DNA of 64,000 bases from Primula veris (Eukaryota > Streptophyta > Magnoliopsida > Ericales > Primulaceae): contig OY821747.1 of the NCBI GenBank assembly GCA_963682055.1, positions 33,292,126-33,356,125 on the forward strand, written 5' to 3'. Below the pieces are notes generated by a model. That model made no database searches and was not told where the DNA came from. It worked only from the letters and a program-made list of their open reading frames with translations. The translations under genes and the position numbers were made by a program. This document shows, in pieces, positions 22,454 to 34,753 of this stretch (its first letter is position 1; each line of letters opens with the position of its first letter).

Positions 22454-23706
22454 GAATGCTACTCTCTCTTGCATGTCTGTATGATTTTAAATTGTTTCAA
22501 CTTGACTTTAAGAGTGTTTTTCTGAATGGTGTGATTAATGAAGAAGTTTGTGTTTGTCAACCTAAGGGATTTGAAGATCCTAAATTTCCTGAACATGTTT
22601 ATTTGCTGAAAAAGGCCTTGTATGGTCTAAAGCAAACTCCTAGAGCTTGGTATGATAGATTAACCAAGTTCTTGATTGAAAAAGGTTTTAACAGAGGGGG
22701 AGTTGATAAAACTCTGTTTACTAAGAAAACTACGAAGGATATAATCATTGCTCAAATCTATGTTGATGACATTGTATTTGGCTCCACTTCTAATAAAAGA
22801 ATAGATGAATTCATTTCTGATATGAAGAATGAATTTGAAATGAGTGGTGGTGGTGAATTAACTTACTTTCTAGGATTGCAAGTTAAACAGAATGAAAAAG
22901 GCATATTTTTATGTCAGAGTAAGTATGCAGATAACCTGGTTAAGAAGTTTGGTCTAAGTGAAAGTAAAGAGAAGAGAACCCCTATGAGTACCACCCTTAA
23001 ACTGTTCAAAAATGATACAGGTAAAATTGTCTGTCCTAGTCTTTATAGATCCATGATTGGAAGTCTGCTTTATTTAACTGCTAGTAGACCAGATCTGTGC
23101 TTGAGTGTGGGAGTGTGTGCCAGGTATCAGGCAAACCCTTTAGAACCTCACCTCTAGCTGTCAAAAGGATTTTAAGGTATGTAAAAGGCACAATTCACCT
23201 AGGATTATGGTATTCTAAAGACACAAACCATTTCCTTGTTGGTTACTGTGATGCAGATTGGGCAGGAAACATAGATGATAGAAAGAGTACTTCTGGTGGT
23301 TGTTTTTATTTTGGAAACAACCTTGTTTCATGGTTTAGTAAAAAGCAAAATTGCATTTCTTTATCTACCGCTGAGGCAGAATATATTGCAGCTGTAAGTG
23401 GATGTACTCAACTTATTTGGATGAAACAGATGCTAAATGATTATAATGTTAAGCAAGAAATATTAACTTTGTTTTGTGATAACAAAAGTGCTATAGATTT
23501 AGCAAAGAATCCAGTTCAACATTCCAGAACTAAAATATTGATCTAAGGCATCATTTTATCAGAGAACTAGTTGAAGGAAAAAGCTTAATTTTAGAACATG
23601 TTTCAACTGAAAGACAATTAGCAGATATTTTCACAAAGCCCCTTGATACTAATAAATTTGAATCTTTAAGAAGTGATATAGTGGTATGTCACTATGAATC
23701 TAAATG
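22454..23706 (+). pseudogene. Sirevirus pol, second part: reverse transcriptase and RNase H (disrupted)
   Basis: Resumes the reverse transcriptase exactly after the CATTA duplication. It contains the active-site motif YVDD (near 22763) and KALYGLKQTPRAWY (near 22612), then Copia RNase H (GYCDADWAG near 23243; LSTAEAEYIA near 23360). Frameshifts lie near 23135-23155 and near 23536. The remaining C-terminal Copia tail continues in another frame to about 23700. Before insertion of the gag-only element this part was joined to 17174. Confidence 0.9.
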
Positions 23707-23898
23707 AATACTCTTGCTATGTATGTCTATTTTGAGTACCTTTAATACTTTTTAGTTCTAGAGGTAAGTCTTGGTTGAGCTTTGAAGTTTTTATCTTGAA
23801 AAAGCCACTTTTTGGTGTCTCAAAAATAGATGTGAGGTAACTTGTCTTAAAACCTCTCTGGTAATAGAGTTGCAAGCACAAAGTGCCCTTTTTAAATA

Positions 23899-24001
23899 AT
23901 GGTTGCAAGTTCAGTTGCAACCCCAGTTGAAACCACATGCTCACAATACTGGTTGCAAGCTCAGTTGCAACATCAGTTGAAACCACATTCGCATAATACT
24001 G
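23899..24001. repeat. Two tandem ~50-bp units with GTTGCAAC motifs
   Basis: A unit starting GGTTGCAAG(T/C)TCAGTTGCAAC and ending CA(C/T)AATACT is present twice (about 23899-23949 and 23950-24000), just downstream of pol. The core is part of the dispersed GTTGCAACC family seen throughout this element. Confidence 0.8.
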
Positions 24002-24705
24002 AAAAATTCAGTGATTGTCCAAAGGTCGTTATACCTTCTTTGATTCATATGATAGTGAAATACTAAAATGAAAAAGCCAAGACAAAGTCTTGTTTTTTTT
24101 TTTTTTTTTTTTGACATCACTTCTACTCTTTCCTTGCTGAGATAATCAAACTAGTTTTTATGTAGAGATAAAAATGAATTTGCTCAAGTTAAGTTCTTAA
24201 AATCTAATTTCTATTAAAGTTATCCAATGATAAACTTATCTTCTGGAGTAAATTGCTAGATTCCTGTTTTTTTTTGTTTAAATATCTTGCTGTATTGCTA
24301 TCTTCTCTTGAATCAAGTCAAGTTTCCTTAAAAACTTCAACTTCTTAATTTTCAAATTTTGGATAAATCTATTTACAAGGAATGTTTATCTTTATAATTT
24401 GCTGGATTTATCTTACTGAAATCTGTTTCCTTTGTGATTTCATTGTGATTTATATTTTCAAATTTCTGTTACAATTTACTTCCTTTATTTTAGCAAAATC
24501 TGTTACAAAATTGATTTGAGTATATCTGTTTCCATTTAGCAAAAGATGTGGACTTTATTGCTATTTATGCAAACCTCTTTTAATATCCCAAATCAAACAC
24601 AATTATCAGAATTATTCTCTCTCTCTTTCTATTAAACAAAAACCCTAAGTTCTCTGAAAAACCCACTGCGGTATTCTAAGTCCAGTTGCAACCTTAGTTG
24701 AAACC
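24001..24705. other. Non-coding spacer between pol and ORF3
   Basis: AT-rich, with a T run at about 24092-24111 and no ORF of note. One GTTGCAACC motif lies at about 24686-24694, just before the ORF3 start. Confidence 0.5.
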
Positions 24706-25998
24706 ATGTCTTCCAACTCACCTAATAACCCCAATCTCAACATTGATGATGACTGTACTCTTAGGGATTTCTTGAATAAATCTACAACAAGTCCAGGCTC
24801 AAAAGCAAAGGTAAGTGAGTCTTCCTCATCTAAGAAACAGAGAACTAAGAAACGTGCTAGGAGAAACTTAGAGGATGATCCAATCTCTGTTGGTTTTACT
24901 TATAATCCTAAGTTTAATGAGGTTGATCCTAGGTTCTGGAGTAGGAAAATGTATATGAGGTTTAGGGCTTTGGCTAGTAGGGAAATTCACTGTGAAAGAA
25001 GGCTTAATTTGGTCAGTTATCCACATATACATGTGCATGTTGAAAAATTGCTGTCTGATGTTGGCTTAGAGAGAACTATTTGTTATGCTAATTCCTTCTA
25101 TCCTGCTGTTGTTAAGGAGTTTTATGCAAATCTAAGTAGCAATGTTTTTGATGAGGGTAACCCTGCTTATGGAAGGGTATTTTTGAGGGGTGTAACTTTA
25201 AGTTTTACCCCTAAGTTAATTAATTAATTCCTAAGTACTCCCAATCCTTCTGTGAATAATGTTGATTATGACATGGAAGTCATAGCTCTGGTTCTCACTG
25301 GAAAGAATAACAGATTTGATGGCACTTCCATCAAAACATCCTCTCTCACATTGTGTGCTACTGTGCTACACAAAATTGCTAGGTTTAACTGGACTCCTAC
25401 GAAACAACCCTCTAATGTGAACAAAGAAATGGCCATCTTTCTCTATAAGATCATGTCTTCATTGCCAATTAACTTTGGTACTCATGTTTTCAATCTTATG
25501 AGAGATTTCAGTGATACTAATTCACCTTCCATTCTGCTACCTTTTCCCTGTTTAATCTCTGGAGTGATTCTGTCTCAAGTCTCACATTTATCTAGAACTT
25601 CTCCTATTAGAGTCTCCACTGAACCAATCACAGATTGTCCCTCTGTCCTGTATATTTCTGCAAAACTGCTAAAGGAAGGGCATGTCAATGACATTTCTGG
25701 AGAAAAAGGAAAGGAAAAGAAGACCTCTAGTGCTCCTTCAGAGAAGAAGAAAGGTGTGAGGTGGTATCTGCAACAAAAGTTGGCTTACAATCAAGAAAGG
25801 AGAGCTGAACTAGATGCTGATGATTATCAAATCAAGAAGCTCCTGGTGAATCTCATAGAGAGTGAGGATGATCGGGATAGTGATGCTACTCACAGTGATG
25901 ATGGCTTCTCAATAAGCAGCGAGGAAGAAGATGAAGAGATAGTCAGAGACACACCTCTTAGGGAAAGACCACCTCAGTCAGACATACATCGTGATTAG
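24706..25998 (+). pseudogene. Sirevirus extra ORF (ORF3, 'putative plant transposon protein' / env-like position), one stop
   Basis: Two same-frame segments, 24706-25227 and 25252-25998, are separated only by a single TAA (25225-25227), so the ancestral ORF was about 430 aa. The N-terminus has a basic, nuclear-signal-like stretch (KKQRTKKRARR). The central part (KEFYANLSS, RVFLRGVTLSFTPKLIN) resembles what is annotated as a putative plant transposon protein domain. The C-terminus is acidic with runs of Glu/Asp. Its place between RNase H and the 3' LTR matches the env-like ORF of Sireviruses, but I see no convincing signal peptide or membrane anchor. Function unknown. Confidence 0.7.
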
Positions 25999-26010
25999 TT
26001 TGTCTGGCTT

Positions 26011-26410
26011 ATGACAAATAGGGGGAGATAAAGTTTATGGTTATGTTTTCAATTTTTTCAGTTTTAAGCTTCTACTTCAATTTCAAGACTTTATGTTGCT
26101 GTTTTTAATTTCAAATACAATTGCTGTATTAAGACTATGTTGTGCCATGTTTGGCCTTAAAATTTTTGCAATTTTCATTTTGAAGTATGCCTGTCTTTAG
26201 AATTGAATCTGTTCTGAAACTCTGTGAATGGATATATTTTGTGCTTATTTGATGCTTGCAATTCTAACTTGCAGGGGGAGTTTAAACAGATGTCTCAAAA
26301 GTATTGATATAAGATATACAGTATAAGACTGTGCTGAAATTGAATTTGCAGGTGGTTGGGTGTTTTATAAACTTAGTTGATTTGTCAAAACCAATGACAA
26401 AGGGGGAGAT
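26011..26410 (+). other. Multiple polypurine-tract-like motifs before the 3' LTR
   Basis: ATGACAAATAGGGGGAGATA at 26011-26030 directly follows ORF3, GCAGGGGGAG is at 26271-26280, and the functional-looking tract AAAGGGGGAGA at 26399-26409 abuts the LTR. Repeated PPT motifs are a known Sirevirus trait. Confidence 0.8.
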
Positions 26411-27614
26411 TGTTAGGACCAGATTTCTGGTCTAAATATTATTTGTTGTCTATTGGTTTTCACTAAATAATCCTAACTGTTTGTTAAGTACTAAGACAGT
26501 GTTGATAGGTTTCAAGCAATGTTGCAACCTCAGTTACAACCTACTAAGACAGTAGTCTTAGGTTTCAAGCAATGTTGCAACCTTAGTTACAACCTGCTTA
26601 AGACAGCGTTGGAGGTTTCAAGTAATGTTGCAACCACAATTCCAACCTGCTGTTCTGCAGGATTCTGTCTTGTTCTGTAAATCTGCATAACTACTCTTTA
26701 ATGATAATTATTTGTTTTAAAGTATGCAGGATATATTCTCATATGATCCTAAAGGTTTAGTATGCGTTTATTGAGAATATCAAAGTGGTAAGGAAAGATT
26801 TTCTAAAAGATATAAAGAGATTAGTTATGTTTCCTTTACATAGATAAATCTATATCTCTATTCTTATGCAAATCTTTATCACTTGTTTCAATCTTTGTTC
26901 CTTATCAATTCAGTATGATATGTTTAAGATTGAATGAAATATGGAGTTAATGTTTCATATGTATATTTAAAGATATTATCTTTAAAAGATATTGTCTTTT
27001 TATATGTTTCCTTGTTATAGGAAAAGACTAACTCCTACTATCAAGCTTGTTATTAAACAGGTATCAACCAATGATGATTGGAGTCAATCCACGCTGAAGA
27101 ATCACGTAATGCTTGGAAAGATTGAAGCCAATCAATAAAGTCAAAAGCAATCACAAAAGACATTAAAGATAGAAGATTGTTTTTACTTGCTTATATAGTT
27201 GATAACTTAGCTTGTAAATTTTTGTGTGTTCTAAATTATAAAGAACTCGTTCTTGAGAGAATACATAGTGAACTTTAAAAGAAAAACAATGGTGGGATGC
27301 CATTGATTTATAATTGATAGTTATAAGATAGGAGCAATATAGAGATAGACAGAAAAACCTAGAGAGAGTCTGAGAGTTTTTCATTAATACTTGAATCTTA
27401 TATTGTAAGCTTTTTATAATATCATAATCTGGGTAAGTGCCCCGGAGACGTAGCCTAGTTGGGTGAACTCCGTTGTTAAATGTACGTGTGATTTACTTCA
27501 AGTACATTTAAACAAACTGTTCTGTCCATTAACACACTTGGTTCCAACTGTGGTTGCAACATCACTTGGAACCCAACTACAAAACTGCAACTAGAACAGC
27601 GGATAGGAATTTCA
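26411..27614 (+). repeat. Sirevirus 3' LTR (complete, 1204 bp)
   Basis: Starts TGTTAGGACC and ends GAATTTCA. The U3 part holds three imperfect repeats with the core CAATGTTGCAACCT (26517-26650), and TATATAG lies at about 27190. The intact LTR sits about 150 bp upstream of the open remnant of RLK-A and could supply it with a promoter. Confidence 0.92.
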
Positions 27615-29985
27615 GTGACCTTAGAACTTGATGATGTAAATATCTACCTGATAAACTATAAACTGTGGATCTTCCAAAAACACAACCATTGGAAATAGGG
27701 TTTTCTTTGCTGATGATTTCTATTCCAATGAACTTTCAACTCCCCAAAATGTTTCCGTAAACATGGGACCGAATTATACTCTTTCCTCCTATAATGGAGT
27801 TTTATTTCAAACTGCGAGAGTTTTCAATGGAATATCTCAGTACAGTTTCTCTATCAAGAAACATGGAAGATACTGGATTCGTTTGTATTTCTTTCCATTT
27901 TCCGATGGAAATTACGACTTGAAAAACGCAAAGTTCTCTGTTTCGGCCCAAGATTTCTCCCTCCTTAGAGACTACCAACCGCATAACGTATCTTCGGTTA
28001 AGGAGTACTCTGTGCAAATAACTTCTGATAAGCTAGATCTTACTTTCACCCCTTCATCGGATTCTTTTTCTTTCTTGAACGCTTTAGAAATTGTTTTGAT
28101 TCCTGACAAAGCCATTCCTGATGGTTCCCTAACTCTTGATTTACAACCCGAGTACCAAAATATTTTGAACCGAGCTTTAGAAACTGTTGCAAGGGTGAAC
28201 ATGGGTGACATGGCAATCACCCGTCAAAACGATACGTTGTGGAGAGAATGGGTTTCTGATAGAAATTTCCTCAACAATGTAAATATTGTGAAGTTCATTT
28301 CAAATATTGGGGCAGTGAATTACTCAAGTAGCTCAGATAGTGAAGATATCGCACCCTCTTTTGTGTATGGTACAGCTACGAAACTGAACTCCATTTATGA
28401 ACCACAATTTAAGGCAAATATAACTTGGTCTTATAGGATTGATCTTGGTTTTCAGTACTTAGTTAGATTTCACTTCTGTGATATAGTGAGCAATTCCCCA
28501 AAGCAGCTATATTTTAATGTTTATATAAACTCCTGGCTTGTCGTTCAGCATCTAGACCTTAGTAATCAAACATCAAACATTTTAGGTCCTCCATATTATA
28601 AGGATGTTGTTACACGTTCAATCAATAAAGCTTATTTAAGTATAAGTATCGGGCCTTCAAATGTGGGTGATCCTTACCCTGATGGGATACTCAATGGTCT
28701 AGAGATTATGAAAATGAGTGATTCTGAGAAAAGTCTTGTTACTTCCAATTCCGAAAAAAAGCCCAAGGAGACAAATTGGGTGATAATTGGTATATTCATG
28801 GCTGTTGGGGTGTTAATTGTGGCTGTAATTTTGGTGTTGGTTATATTTTTGATGTGTAGAAAGAACAAAAAAACATCATATGTAGGTGATTCCGCAGAGA
28901 ACCCCGTTGCGGTGAATGAGAATATAACTTCTACTGTTTCAAAAATCGGATATCGCATTCCCTTGGCAGCTATTAAAGAAGCCACCGATAATTTCAGTGA
29001 AAGTAACATTATTGGGGTAGGCAGTTTTGGGAAGGTATATAAAGGGTTCCTCAGAGATAGAACAAAGGCAGCTGTTAAAAGGGGAACTCCTAAAAATAGG
29101 CAAGTACTTTCAGAATTTCGAACAGAAATCGAAATGCTATCACAGTTCCGACACCGACATCTGGTGTCTTTATTAGGGTATTGCGATGAAAAAAACGAGA
29201 TGATTATAATTTACGAGTATATGGACAATGGCAGTCTGAAGAATCATCTTTATGGGTCGGATAGTAGTAGCATGAGCTGGCGAAAGAGGCTTGAGATTTG
29301 CATTGGGTCGGCCAAAGGGCTTCATTATCTTCACACAGGCTCAAATAAAGCGATTATTCATCGTGATGTGAACTCGGCAAACATCTTACTGGACGGGAAT
29401 TTTTCGGCTAAAGTAGCCGATTTTGGGATCTCCAAAATGGGTCCAGGCATTGAAGAAACTCATGTAAGTACGGCTGTTAAAGGAAGCTTTGGGTACCTTG
29501 ATCCTGAGTATTTAGCGAGGAAAAAACTAACAGAAAAATCTGATGTGTATTCGTTTGGGGTCGTTATGTTCGAAATTCTTTGTGGGAGAGCCGTAATTGA
29601 TCCCTCGCTTCCGAAAGAAGAGGTGAATTTAATCGAATGGGCGTTGGATTTTGAGAAGAGGGGAGAATTGGAGAAAATCATCGACCCTTGTTTGAAAAAC
29701 GAAATAAAAATAGAATCTTTGCAAAAATTTGCAGAAACTGCAGTGAAATGCTTGGCGGAAAGTGGGGCTGATCGGCCTACAATAGGAGATGTATTATGGA
29801 ACTTGGAATATGCTCTTCAGTTGCAAGGAAGTAACGAGAGAGCTGTTGGAGAAAATAATAACACAAGTGAGTTTGAAACCAGTATTGTTTCAAGTATGGC
29901 AAGTATGGGTGATCTTGCGGAAGTTTCTTTGAGTAGAGTTTTTTCTCAGATGGTAAAAGCCGATAACAAGTCCACAGAATACTAA
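27615..29985 (+). pseudogene. Malectin-like receptor kinase, copy A (5'-truncated, kinase-altered)
   Basis: Homologous to 59744-62107 from codon 24 onward; promoter, start codon and signal peptide are gone. A 7-bp tandem duplication (ATAAACT twice, about 27645-27658) shifts the frame and gives a stop at 27696-27698. A 740-aa open frame then runs from ATG 27763 to 29985, with most of the malectin-like region, the membrane segment and the kinase domain. Two key kinase positions differ from copy B: Gly-to-Ser in the ATP-binding loop (GVGSFGKVYKG, codon 29023) and Lys-to-Asn in the catalytic loop (HRDVNSANILL, codon 29371), which should impair catalysis. The Sirevirus 3' LTR lies immediately upstream. 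It is a pseudogene unless the LTR drives the truncated frame. Confidence 0.92.
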
Positions 29986-31225
29986 GTTCGAGGCATATTG
30001 TAATTGGTAATATAATAGTACATGTTTGTTTCTTTTTTGTCCATTGCTAAATGTGGTAACAAGTAACAACTTTGGCCATTGCTAATAAGACTGTTTCTTA
30101 CTCATTCTTGAAAGTACATAATTATATACTTCTTGTATCAATTTGACGATGTTGCATCACCAAATTTATCTCGGATTAGGTTTGTATACAGTCTAAGTGT
30201 CAAATACGGTTTCAAAGCTATACGTCCTTGTTATGTTGGAATGTGATTCATAGACATACTTATCTGTAAGACTGTGACAGAGCCAGTACAAAAAACTAAA
30301 ACTAAAACATTCATAGACACAATTGGAATTTGAATTCCAGAGCCTGCTGCTACTTATTTTACTAAAACTCACCTTATTATCTCATATACTTATACTCGAA
30401 TCTAAAATCTTAAAAGGAGCTCATTGTTTTCAGTTGATCAATTGCGTCATTGTTTTCCTATTCAATGTACAAAAAAGAGAATCAAACATTCCAGCTCTTA
30501 ATTGCAGAAATGACTACAAGTGAAAAACAACATTACTGAAATGATTTGTTAATCTCTACTACTATCATTACCACTAGTTCAGTACAACGATCATTTTACA
30601 AAGTCTAAATCTACATACGGAATCTAAAAATTATGTAAGCATGCATTAACTAAATAAGTCAAATCGATAACCACCAAAAACAAGACATACACAAGCAAAT
30701 ACAAAGTCAGATACAATGGGGAAGCTAATCACAATAACACTTATGTGAACTATATTTAGGTGTCATGTAACCAGATAAGAAAACTCTTAAACCACACAAA
30801 AACACTCATGATTATCTAGTCAGGCTATTTTAGCAAATCATTTAACAAACTAATAAACCAGCCGGGATGTCACAAGCATGGTTACATACATGAACATCAG
30901 CCAAAATAAAAGCATCGAAAAAGTAAGGGACCTGCCTAGATGTCATCCTTTTATTTGCTGGACAGAATAAAGAGTTAAAAACAGCTAGATAAGCTTTTTT
31001 TTCTTTTGTTTTTTTGGTACACAAGCAAATATAAAGTCTATACGAAAGGAAATTAAATCAAAGTTCTGTCAATGACAAGATCACCTATATGGGTGTCCTC
31101 ATTTTAAAAGGAAAAAAAAAATTATTTCAGATGTCATGTATAGATCCCGATGCATGAAACCATACATTAACATTATGTCATTAAAAGATCTCGGTTAAGG
31201 CCATTTAAGCGACTTGTTTATCAAA
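29986..31225. other. Tail of duplication copy A, no gene seen
   Basis: Matches 62108-63342. It presumably includes the 3' UTR of the receptor kinase and then the far 3' side of the minus-strand acidic-protein gene found only after copy B. I see no credible ORF. Confidence 0.6.
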
Positions 31226-31261
31226 TTGTCGGAATAAAAAATTTCAAAAGTTGATCATATA

Positions 31262-31393
31262 GTTCAAATGTTAAATTTTATGATTAGATTTAAAAAAAAA
31301 TTATTTAGACAATTTTGATACAAGTTATAAGCCGATTAAAATTATACGTAGTTTCGTAATGGATAATTAAATAAAAACGGGTGGAGTATCTAA
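31262..31393. repeat. MITE-like repeat, inverted relative to 40357-40461
   Basis: Contains AATTTTGATACAAGTTATAA and ends AAAACGGGTGGAGTA. The reverse complement closely matches 40357-40461 in RGL-B intron 1. The outer end resembles the TACTCCCTCCGT terminus of plant Stowaway-type MITEs. Non-coding and diverged. Confidence 0.5.
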
Positions 31394-34300
31394 CTTCCCA
31401 ACGTCTTTTGGTATTTTAATTTTTAAACTCACAAATTAAACCGTACTATTTTCGGGCAATAGTATTGACCAACATTTTGACTATAATGTATCTCGGTATT
31501 TATTTATTTTGGTACCGTGAATATTTACTAAAACAACACAAACATATACTATTAGAGTCGTCCTTTTGTTAAAAATAGTATTTATTTTAGACTAGCTAGT
31601 TGATAAAATTATCTTTTGAAATATAGTAAGTTTTATAATTTCGGCATTTATCCATTTTGTGTGTGTGGCTACATAAGAAGTCGAGTTATAGTTAAGATCA
31701 TGGAGTTGTAAATCTTAATCGAAGTGGGTTTCGATGTTTAGAACAACTAAATTAAACATTCATTCTTGTAGCAAAGTAAAATTTAAAATTATAACTGTCA
31801 TATAAAGTTTTTAATATATTTATTGAGACTTGTATATCTGAAATTTGTTGAGAAAAGAATATATGACATTAAATGATTTTGACAATTATTTAGCATTAAT
31901 CTGATACCGGAAACTTGCCCCAAACTAATTTATTATTGAAAGCAATTTGTAAGAAAAATTCCAAAATATTTTCGACAATGTTATGATTGTGTGGCTACAT
32001 TTATTATTGAAACTAATTTATTAGTAAATGGTTTAAAAATGTTACCACTGTTTACTTGATTTTCTCATTTTTCAATTTAACTATTATATAATGAATGGTT
32101 AATCTTTTGCAACAAATATTATTTCTCTACAAATATTTAAGAACATCAGAACAATAGAACCAAATTTAATGTAGATGATTAAATAACATATTTCATTTAA
32201 TTTGTTTATATACATATAGAATGTTTTTAATAATTAAGTAGAACTTATCATAAATGTATTAGTTATTCTGCCATTAATTATTACCAATTTTAAGAACATT
32301 GTGATTAACATTAACATTTAATAACACAAATTTATCAAGGGGGATTATTCACGTGAGATGTTTTATGTAAATTAACAAACGCTCTTAATAAAATATATTA
32401 CCATAGAATAAACCATTTTTTTCCTTTCCTGTGTCCCTTTCCTTTCTCTTGCACATGTTCATAGTCACGTCCCTTTTTTATATAGCGGTTCTCTAGTTTG
32501 TGCGGTCATTGAATTATACTGTACAATTTTTATTCACTTTTACGACCATTACATTAAAAAAAATGGAGGGTTAGATGATACATTTTCAATAACTAATTTA
32601 AATGTTAGTCAATACTTTTGGCCAAAAAGTGAACAGTATTAATTATTTGTCTAAAAGTAAAACATTCAATTTTTTGTTAGCATATAAGAATTTTCTGTTT
32701 CATTTCTCTATCTCCTTATCAAAAGTTACTCGTCCAGATCATTCTCTTCATTGTAGAGGTATTTCAATTTTATCTCGTCAACTTTAAGTTTTTTTTTTGA
32801 TATTTTTTTTTAATGATTAGTGTTAATCTTGGAGGCATGTTCATTGTTAAAGGACTGTTTTGGTACATCCATACATTCATCATTCAGGTTTTTCGGAGCT
32901 TGATACATACATTTAAGGATTATGAAGTGTTATAACAAACCGAATGTGTAATATATTAGTAGTGTCCCAATCCATGAGCTCATATCTTATACCCCTATTT
33001 TGTACCCATCCCGTTCCCCCTTAACTATTTTCGATTAAATTTTGATTTTTTACAAACAAAAAAAAAATTGTATGTTTATAAAATTTTACTATGTATATAG
33101 ACAAATTTCATAATATTGACTTTACATATTTTTTTTTACATATAATGTTAATTTACACTAGTTCTTATTTTCATTCCAAAAATAGAAATATTTGACTTTC
33201 TCGTAAGAAAAAATTGTTGGAACGTATTGATACATGTCTTATTGTACTTGTTGTTGTTTTAAATTTTATTAAATAACAAATTTGGGTTAAAAAAAAGTAA
33301 GGTTGTATGGATCGGGTATAAAATAGGGGGTAAAAATAAGCAAAGATAAACTAGTGTAGATTTTTTACACAAATTGAATATGTTTCAAATTAGGAGGAAC
33401 ATTAGTATACTTTCAATGTTTATGTAACTTGCCTGCAATGCCTAGAAATAAGAACTAGCTGTTATGAAGTGTAATTTACAATTTTATACTACTTTTAAGT
33501 TATCATAATTTTTGTAATAAATAATTAAAGGAATAATTATAGGACTCATTGGTGGTAGGTCACCTTACAAGTGATAAAAAAAAAATCGTAACTTTTTGAG
33601 GCACCCAAAACAAAATAAATTACCTGCAATCCTGTTAATTTGTGCAGTTTTTTTGTGTGAATAGCGTTGATGTAATCAGAATGTTAGGTTAATGTCACGT
33701 TTTTATAATCATGGCTAAAAATTAGGGTATAATATTACCATATGAAACGTAAAAGAAATTGTTTGGAAATACAAACGGGCTCCGATAATGGCCAACGCAA
33801 AAATAATTTTGTTTAAATTTTGGTGCAATTGTCATATGATGCATGGGAGATACGAAGAACGTCTCTAATCCGTGTCTCACAAGGAATTACGCGCGCCATG
33901 CTACTTTCATATGACCGTTATTCGTAGATCATATGTGTTATAATTTCACGTAACGGTTAGATGAGTTACCCGGTTTATATAATATTCTAGTCCATGTAAG
34001 TTTCTAAATTCTAAATGATGATTACTAATTGGATCTCTGTTGCGAATTTAGTACTTAAAAGATGCACCGCAGGAAAAGAAAAACATTGAATATATAGAAC
34101 AAAAGATAACAGAAGCGATACTCCGATTCTAATTATATATGCATTAGTTGCCTACTTGTCTCTTAATTATGCATTCAAGCATGAAGAGATGTGTCCACAT
34201 GATTTTCTTTTCTTTTAATTTTTATCAATTTCCGATCGAGTGACAGCAAAGAATCTACTGTTGATATTTCTGAACCATAGTCATTAGTCGTAAATGTTTG

Positions 34301-34702
34301 CAGGGGATAGTAGTTACATAAAATATTTTATAGTCCATTGAGTTGAATTCACCGAAATAGCCTCTGGTTATACGTGGTCAATATAATTAAGGTAGGAAAT
34401 TCATTAAGCTTAGCACTTCTGGTCATTATGTTGCTCTGCTTATGTTAATATCTACGCATATGATATTAGTATAGATTAGATCGAATCGTGCTATATGGTC
34501 TCTAGGCATAAATCTGGTAACGAAGGTACTAAAGAAAGGTTTATGTAGAAACAAGAGCAGTTAAATAACAAACTTGAATTACGAGTAAAATGAGTGACAT
34601 CTAAAGTTTCATTTGGCTAATGCTATTGGTGGTAAATGTTCCACTGCGAGTTACTCCAATGGAACAACTTTGGCCTGCTTTTCGTTCTCTATTGCATAAG
34701 TT
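31394..34702. other. Intergenic spacer without recognisable genes
   Basis: AT-rich. It contains a diverged relative of the 6052-6433 MITE at about 32976-33345 (ACCCCTATTTTGTACCC on the left, GGGTATAAAATAGGGGGTA on the right, inverted). The last part before 34754 should hold the promoter and 5' UTR of the J-protein gene; I could not place a TATA box with confidence. Confidence 0.5.
32976..33345. mobile_element. Diverged MITE related to 6052-6433
   Basis: Shares long stretches with 6052-6433, for example TTAATTTACACTAGTTCTTA and GTATTGATACATGTCT, plus inverted ends around ACCCCTATTTTGTACCC. Target duplication not recognisable. Confidence 0.6.
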
Positions 34703-34753
34703 TTGTATCCTAACTTTTGTTTTTGCTTAATTTATAGGAAAAAATTGTTTGTT

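Larger units (their letters stand above)
6477..27614 (+). mobile_element. Sirevirus-like Ty1/Copia LTR retrotransposon (degenerate, nested)
   Basis: Order on the plus strand: truncated 5' LTR (split by a LINE), tRNA-iMet-type PBS, gag with UBN2-like region and zinc knuckle, protease, integrase, reverse transcriptase, RNase H (the Copia order), an extra ORF, several polypurine-like motifs, 3' LTR. The extra ORF and repeated GGGGGAGA motifs upstream of the 3' LTR are features known from Sireviruses. It inserted after codon 23 of RLK-A: the base after the 3' LTR continues as GTGACC, the same as codon 24 onward of RLK-B. The left target copy was removed by a deletion. Several stops and frameshifts make it inactive. 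Confidence 0.9.
1..31225. repeat. Segmental duplication, copy A (RGL-A, RLK-A, tail)
   Basis: Positions 1-6476 and 27615-31225 align in the same order and direction with 44610-59450 and 59744-63342, with scattered substitutions and small indels; coding parts are nearly identical. Position 1 corresponds to 44610, and the copy starts before the window. Similarity stops at about 31225 (copy B 63342), in the shared string TTTATCAAA. The 21 kb between the two blocks is a retrotransposon nest found only here. A MITE at 6052-6433 is also private to this copy, whereas the repeat in the large RGL intron is in both copies and so predates the duplication. Confidence 0.93.

Noticed and set aside
24706..25998. 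True retroviral-type envelope glycoprotein
   Set aside because: No signal peptide, membrane anchor or glycoprotein features seen; only the position is env-like.
27802..29681. Minus-strand ORFs inside RLK-A, and equivalents at 59924-61803 in RLK-B
   Set aside because: Antisense shadows of a long conserved coding sequence; they recur in both copies only because the sense sequence does.
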